Assembly (NCBI GenBank): GCA_015680685.1
Contig: MNCI01014373.1
Location: 4,872-68,871 of the forward strand
DNA: 64,000 nucleotides
Direction of reading: 5' to 3'
DNA from: Gnetum montanum
Taxonomy: Eukaryota; Streptophyta; Gnetopsida; Gnetales; Gnetaceae
In this document: one piece after another, positions 58,923 to 64,000 of the stretch
Layout: every line of letters starts with the position of its first letter
Numbering within the stretch: position 1 is the stretch's first letter
Notes under the pieces: model-generated
Told to the model about the DNA's origin: nothing
Seen by the model: the letters and a program-made list of their open reading frames with translations, nothing else
The model's database searches: none
Translations under genes and position numbers: made by a program

Positions 58923-59605
58923 GGGACCTAAATCTTCTCTCCTCGTTATTGAGCTTGTAGGGGTACTTGCTTGGTTTGGCCCCCTTGGGCTTGACACGCC
59001 TCCCTATGACATGCAAATTGGGCCCCATGCAATATGGTTCCATCCCAAGGCTAGTTCGTTCTTCTCATTTATACTACAAAATTTCAATGTTGTCATATGG
59101 TCTCATCTAAGTGAACAGATGGCTTGTGATATTATTGAGACCGTTTTGCCCAGGGCTATGCAAGACATACTAGCTTTCATCATTGACATCGATCAGGTAC
59201 TTTTTAGAGTGGAGGGAGGCCCTGCTAAGGGTCCTAGATGCACTCATCCTTTAACTTGTGTGTGGGAGCTGCCTACCTGTAATCATTACAACAGTAGCAA
59301 CACACTTTTCCTGGCCCTCTGTGTGCATACTTTATTTCAGAACCCACCCGAGACAGTATATAAAGTGGACCGGTATGCTCCTTTGTGTCTTACTTTAACT
59401 TGCAATTTCTTTTTAATTTTATGTCATCATCTAAATGTGAATGTTGTTTTCCTATGTAGGCCCTGTTTTGATGAATAGGGGATGCATTATGATGATGGTG
59501 GGCTTTCTTTAATGCGCACAGCACTAGAGACATTTATGGTGGGCCCCATTCTTCGTGTCGCGGTGTTAGACCAGATAAAGATGGCCCTTGCTGACTCCCA
59601 TAGGT
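58923..59605 (+). pseudogene. FCP1-like (HAD) phosphatase domain, catalytic residues lost
   Basis: The domain order matches plant FCP1/NIF-type phosphatases. SSLLVIELVGVLAW (58930-58975) stands for the first motif, normally hh-h-D-D/N-G-L/T-L. HPKASSFFSFILQNFNVVIW stands for the RP-x-x-x-x-FL ... F-x-V-x-VW-S segment. ILAFIIDIDQ matches the L-F-x-x-D-x-x-x-C region. CVWELPTCNHYNSSNTLFLA (59260-59319) matches the W-x(n)-YN-x-x-NTLL-DDSP segment. QNPPETVY matches the NPP-T-x-x-x segment. YDDGGLSLMRTALETF (third exon) resembles the GGDL-x-YL end. Both Asp of motif 1 (I-E-L-V-G) and the DD of the last motif (L-A-L-C) are gone. Homology rests on ordered motif match by eye. Confidence 0.6.
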
Positions 59606-59884
59606 GATTTTCAAGAGCCTTTAAGTGTTGCCAGGCTCGTAGTTGGTTACATAGGGATTGGTCTCCTAATGGGCCAATTCTTTCTCAAAGAATTGATCCT
59701 ACACCCACCTCACCTTCACTTGTCACAGATGGTAAATGACTGCACCTTAGACTCCATTTTCCTTTTTGTTGCATCATTGTGTGTCATATCCCTTTTTTAA
59801 CTTTTCATTATATGTTTTTCTTTTACAACATTCACCCCCCTGAAGAATTTACTATTACTACAGGGCATACTGAGGCTACGCTTT
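59606..59884 (+). other. Uncertain segment of the antisense gene
   Basis: An open frame (VARLVVGYIGIGLLMGQFFL, 59633-59692) ends near a donor-like AGATG then GTAAAT (59730) and an acceptor-like TTACTACAG (59860). Whether it is an exon in the FCP1-like gene cannot be decided. Confidence 0.35.
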
Positions 59885-60376
59885 TTACAAAGTATGGGGA
59901 GGTAGAGCGATCACAAACAGAAGCAAGCTTCTGATTTCATTGTTGGTCGCCTCACCCGGGCTGGTTTGATGGACCTGTTTACAGCCTTGACTCTTAGTGT
60001 TCCGACTGCTAAGATGGTTACGATTGTTGACTCTTTCAATGGTGATGCTTCTCATTTTACCACATAGGTTCGGGGAGTAAAGGTATCATTCCACCTAACC
60101 ACTAAGTTTCTTTCCAATCTTTTTGGCGTTCCCATGGATGGTGCCACAATAGCTGTGGACAAAGAAACTAAGGATGGGCAGATCATAAGGGAACTTAAGC
60201 AGTGGTTAGGTTTGTCTAAGGGCCCCAAGGGATTTGCATGCAAGAGGATACCCGATCGATGGAAGTGAACTTCTTGTATCCTCTCTTTCAGGCACGAGCG
60301 TTTCCCAAATCCCTTTCTCAAGGGAGAAACCTTGGGATTGAGTTTGCACGTGTGATTCGTGCAATTTTGGAAATAG
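59885..60376 (+). pseudogene. Transposon-protein-like part of the antisense gene
   Basis: Reads SDFIVGRLTRAGLMDLFTAL, then VRGVKVSFHLTTKFLSNLFG, then DGQIIRELKQWLG, and after a frame change QARAFPKSLSQGRNLGIEFA then RVIRAILEIG. The V-RGV-V-F-x(n)-L-G-P pattern is typical of putative gypsy-type transposon proteins in plants. The same segment in F is near 6090-6230. The exon ends with donor AATAG then GTGTGT. Confidence 0.5.
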
Positions 60377-62610
60377 GTGTGTAATACAATTGGGCATAAT
60401 TTCTAGGATCTAGCCTTTGTGGGGAAATTATTAGGTTACGTTCAAGCATCCATGCAAAATCCCACTTCACCTTTGCTTTCTTTGCAGGATACTTGCGCAG
60501 GTTCGCTGAATTTCTAGTAGTTCATGAGGATAACCACTACATTTTGATAGACCATTCGCAATTATCCCACCCTTGGATTCACCACTTATATAGCACCACT
60601 AGATCCGAGGACCCACTAAAAGACATTGAGGAGTCTATATCAGTTACTAGTGGAGGTATGGCCAACCGTTCTCATCATTCCCATAATAGCTTGGGAGTGG
60701 AACCGCCCAGGCTGTGCACATCTGTTAAGAGGGTTGAACACTTAATTAGTGAGACTATTGGAAAGTCCAAGGCAAAGGTGAAAAGGAAGGAACGTGCAAA
60801 GGAACCTGCCCTAGATGTGAGACCCCCAAGGGAAAAGAAGATCCAGTTTATACTGCCAGTGGAGGGTAAGTGGTTTGTTTTATTGTTACATATTGGCATT
60901 TTTTTGGTTTATATGCTATTGGATGTACCTATGAGCTATATCATACTAGATTTAAGGTTCTGGCATTATTTCAGAGGAAAGTCCAGAGAACGAAAGAGAG
61001 ATCATGGCTCCAATACCTGAGGAGGAAGGAAAAGAAGAGGAAGAAGCGATTGAGTAAGGAGAAATCCTTGTCCTATAAGAGGAGGGTATGACAAGTAATG
61101 CGAGGATGAAGCTTGTGGAGGCCCTGGATGCACTTAGGCATTCAAGTGATGAAAGGGACGTCCTTAAGAGTTTCTTTAACGGGTCTTTGCAGCTTCGTGA
61201 TCCGCCCAGGCTGGACAGCGAAGGTCTTTTTGGTATGTTCCTCTTTAGCTCAATCTATATTCTGCATCTTTTTGGTTTTTATGTGTTGTTCCTGACTATT
61301 TTGACTATTTTGGGGTAGATGCTGAAATTCCTAAGGAACCTATGTCTCGAGAAGCAGCATCAGGATCGCAAGTTCCAATTGAAGAAACCTCCCCTGCTCA
61401 TCCTACATCAATTGATCCGTTGAGGCCATGACTTGAGATGCCTAGCAAAATGGATTTTTTTACAGGCATTGTTAATGAGGTGGTCACCCGCTTACAAGAA
61501 GCTCATCCTGAACTAGGTGTGTGTACATTACACATCATGCTAAGTGTTTGATTTTACAATGATTCTTTGTGTTTATTTTCAATCATGACTAATTTATGTG
61601 TGTACCTCCAGGTGCCAAACTCCAGTGGGATCCTTCTGAAGCTACCCACATTAATGCTCTCCCTAAGTTACCAGGGGATATTGAGCAAGTCCCAAGAAAG
61701 ATCTAAGATGCGGTTTCTGGTTGCATCGTACAGAATGCCAAGACAGTTTGGACCCTAAGGCGTTCGACTGAGCATCTATGGGATGAGGTTCACACACTGA
61801 AGGAGACACTAGCAATAGAGAGAGAGGAGAAAAAGGATCTCCAATCCCGTTATGACTTTACTACCGCTAGGTTGTCTGGTGATAGCACATGACGCTCATC
61901 TGAAGTCACCTACGCACATTATTGGATGATTTTGAATAGTAAAGTGCAGGCTACATAGGACTTAGCAGAAAAAAAGCACAGATAGATTTGTTGAACAGGA
62001 AATGTCAAGATTGGAAATCCTTTACTGCCAAAGTATGGAAGTGGGGCCAAAACCAAAAGGACCACAAACAACAGTATAAGAAATGGCTAAAGGAGGAGTC
62101 AATTGAACGTCACCGGGCAAAGATGTTCATTGATGGGTTAGGTTTGCGGTCTTCTTATGATAGGTTTTTTGAGTGCACCGAGGTGGAGGGATCTCTAGAG
62201 AGAATGACTACCACTGCCTCTAGGGAGACTACGATAGGCATGTTCTCTCTTGAGCGTCCTACTTGGACCCTGGTGGACAAAGGCAAAGCACTTGTTGGCA
62301 TTGATCTTGGCTTGGAGGAGGACTAGGCAAATGTACCCGAGAAGGAGATTCTACGGCGTTTGGAGACCAACTTGGGGCCTTCCTCACTTATGAGTGTTTT
62401 ATTGTGACATTTATTTTTGTATAGTTTTGTTGTTTTCATTGTTAGTGTTACTATTTTTCTGATTTTTGTGTTTATGACTTGCTTTATTACCCTCACCTAT
62501 TTTGTTTTGTTTTCTGTTTTCTGTTTATAGGGACATGTTAATGATGGAGCTAGCCCTAGTGGAGCAGGAGCGGATGATGAAGAGGATCTTGGGGATCAAC
62601 CCCATCTATG

Positions 62611-62984
62611 AACTTTGCATTAGTCAGGCTTAAGCCATTAATTGTTTTTAGATTTTTGGATGTTTGGAAGAATGTATAAAGACTAATATAATGACCTAGA
62701 TTTAATTGTAGAGTGCAATTGCTGTGTTCTTTCCTTACTTTGATGTCCCATATATATATATTTTTGTTATTTTTCATGTTTTTCATTGTTTTTCTTTGTT
62801 TTCTTGAGTATATTGTGAACATGTGCATGCAACTAAAGGTAACATAAATTTCTAAAATGTAAAGCAAAACGTAAGGTAAATGTTTAAAAAAGAATGCAAT
62901 GACCATGCATGAATCTAAATTTTGTAACTTGTAACTTATAAACGAAAATTCAATGTAAAATGACGGGAGTTCATGAATCTGTAA
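62611..62984. other. A+T-rich spacer downstream of the antisense gene
   Basis: No gene. It contains TATATATATATTTTTGTT (62750) and T-rich stretches that could serve as a 3' end region. The minus-strand ORF across 62556-62906 has no recognisable motif. Confidence 0.4.
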
Positions 62985-63370
62985 CCTGTTGGCTCTAGTT
63001 TAAAGCCATTTTGGGTTGGGTACATCAGTTTAAAGTCATGATGGACTATTGCATCTGTTGTTAAAGAAAGAAAGGATTACCAGTTTTATGCCATGGTGGG
63101 CCAAAGGTGATAACATTTTCAGAAAGTTTTAGACAGAACCGGTCATTTCTGACCGTGGCTAGTTTAATGTCATTGCGAATGTTTATTGGCAGTTTTAAAG
63201 TCATACTGGACAATTTGTAGTTTAACATCATTTCAGACATTTGTAGTTTAACGTCATTTTAGACATTTGTAGTTTCATTTCAAACATTTGTAGTGTAACG
63301 TCATTTCAGACATTTGTAGTTTAACGTCATTTTGGACATTTGTAGTTTAACATCATTTCAGATGTTTGTA
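62985..63370. repeat. Tandem repeats AGTTTAACGTCATTTCAGAC
   Basis: About a dozen units. The right part (63210-63365) is a regular 25-base tandem (AGTTTAACGTCATTTCAGAC plus ATTTGT). The left part is longer and irregular (CAGTTTAAAGTCATGATGG, AGTTTTATGCCATGGTGGGC). Confidence 0.9.
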
Positions 63371-63379
63371 TAGTTTAAT

Positions 63380-64000
63380 TCTATTTGTTGAGTTGCTTCT
63401 TGATCCTTTGTAATTTAACATGTGGGGTTGGGCATGTGGGTAAGATTTTATACTCACTTTCTCCTTCATCAATAATATCAAAGGGTAATTTCGACCAAGA
63501 GACATCAGTAGGAATGGTGCCTATGTTTGTATTGTCTAGTGTTTCTTTAGTTTCAGTAGGATTGGGAGTTAATGTTGGATTTATGTTTTGAAGTATGCTC
63601 ATGGTTCTTTGCTTAGGCTCAATGAACTCAATTTCTGATTCTTAATCTACTTTAGAGTATGAGGATGTAGGTGGTACTATTGCATCCCCATATATAATGA
63701 TCTCACCACCCTCATAAGGTAGGTGCATCTCTTGATGGATTGGGGAGGATATGGCTTTAAGTTGAGCCAGCCAGGGACATCCTAGTGTTGGCACATTTGG
63801 CCATTCCATGGAACAGTTGAAATATTTTATTCAAAATTGGAGGAATCTATGGTTGTAAATTTACAAGAAAATTATAGCTTTAGTGTTGAGGGTTGATGGG
63901 TGTTTTTAGAAGATTAATTCACTGGTAAAGAATTTGATGTTGAAGCCTTCTAGGTACAAGATGAAAGTGCCAGATTATTCATTTATTAAAGATCAGAGGA
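63380..64000 (-). pseudogene. End of protease and linker of element H, cut by window edge
   Basis: The minus strand reads PTLGCPWLAQLKAISSPIHQ then LPYEGGEIIIYGDA (63810-63690). This matches the LGRPWL-A--PS-LHQ-KF end of plant Ty3/Gypsy protease. An open linker (63602-63381; SWSKLPFDIIDEGESEYKIL) follows, then a stop at the edge of the tandem repeats. The region right of 63840 has stops, and the protease active site would lie beyond or at the window edge. The RT ORF resumes only at 56694. Confidence 0.65.

Larger units (their letters stand above)
57335..62610 (+). pseudogene. Antisense multi-exon accessory gene in element H
   Basis: A + strand gene inside a minus-strand element. Exons that join in frame: 57335-57531, 58923-59372, 59460-about 59605; then a less clear part to 59880; 59885-60376, 60488-60865, 60975-61232, 61319-61516, 61612-about 62390; a last exon from 62531. 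Introns begin GT and end AG, and those from 60377 on are mostly phase 1. Parts: a short Lys/Glu-rich head (GKGKETEGKGRKQAALVFVE), an FCP1-like domain, a transposon-protein-like domain (VRGVKVSFHLTTKFLSNLFG), a Lys-rich and an acidic linker (MAPIPEEEGKEEEEAIE), and a coiled coil (LKETLAIEREEKKDLQSRYD, then KWGQNQKDHKQQYKKW). Several CAA/CAG-to-stop changes occur. A decayed relative is in F (4960-8420). Product function is unknown. Confidence 0.65.
50145..64000 (-). mobile_element. Element H: Tat/Ogre-like element with antisense gene
   Basis: A minus-strand element running off the right edge. From right to left: end of protease (63380-64000), tandem repeats, an antisense multi-exon gene (57335-62610), tandem repeats, RT (56694-55520), RNase H, a second archaeal-type RNase H, integrase (to 53265), a repeat-bearing spacer, a polypurine tract and a 3' LTR (50145-51801). 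Two RNase H domains place it in the Tat lineage. It is the best-preserved pol here. Five bases before it (GTCAA, 50140-50144) would be one target copy. Confidence 0.85.

Noticed and set aside
52920-63370. Regular repeats considered as CRISPR arrays
   Set aside because: Units are directly adjacent or degenerate, with no unique spacers of even length, in a plant retrotransposon context.
1-64000. tRNA, rRNA or intact host protein genes
   Set aside because: I looked for tRNA-like arms, rRNA-like stretches and long clean frames on both strands and saw none. All long frames belong to retroelements or their cargo.

Overview
The window looks like repeat-rich nuclear DNA from a plant, probably a seed plant with a large genome. 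The evidence is stacked Ty3/Gypsy LTR retrotransposons, tRNA-Asp-type primer sites, a pol with the extra RNase H that marks the Tat lineage, A+T-rich sequence, and many stops of the kind left by C-to-T decay. I see no intact host gene, tRNA or rRNA. The species cannot be named from sequence alone. Element names A to H are mine.

Two families dominate. Family 1 (A-E and two solo LTRs) has LTRs of about 0.8-0.9 kb that start near TGATGAG and end CTCATCA, with a tRNA-Asp-type primer site. Family 2 (F, G, H) is of the Tat/Ogre kind.

Layout. 1-1999: 3' end of A (+). 2000-4950: old Copia-like LTR sequence hit by a solo LTR (2876-3791). 4960-10021: left part of F (-), holding a + strand relic gene and then protease. 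10022-37414: B (+), inserted in F with target duplication AGCAT. Inside B, C (-) occupies 20727-36285. Inside an LTR of C, D (+) occupies 29289-36075 with duplication GAAAT. 37420-40571: rest of F (gag, primer site, LTR). 40572-41855: Copia-like LTR. 41939-42827: solo LTR. 42833-45424: gag and LTR of E (-). 45623-50144: LTR and gag of G (+). 50145-64000: H (-), entered head-to-head into G, with 3' LTR, integrase, two RNase H domains, RT and the end of protease.

The most unusual content is accessory. First, family 1 elements A, B and C carry an extra sense ORF (a plant-transposon-protein-like domain followed by a long coiled coil). In B and C this ORF lies behind an internal copy of that element's own LTR U3 repeat plus a TATA stretch, which looks like a second promoter. 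Second, family 2 elements F and H carry, antisense between protease and the RT position, a multi-exon gene that starts with a decayed FCP1-like (HAD) phosphatase domain. Extra ORFs in Tat and Athila elements are known in general. I do not know this promoter pairing or this phosphatase capture as described.

Assembly caution: there is a 399-base N gap in gag of D, and a 213-base segment between single Ns in the 3' LTR of D is inverted.
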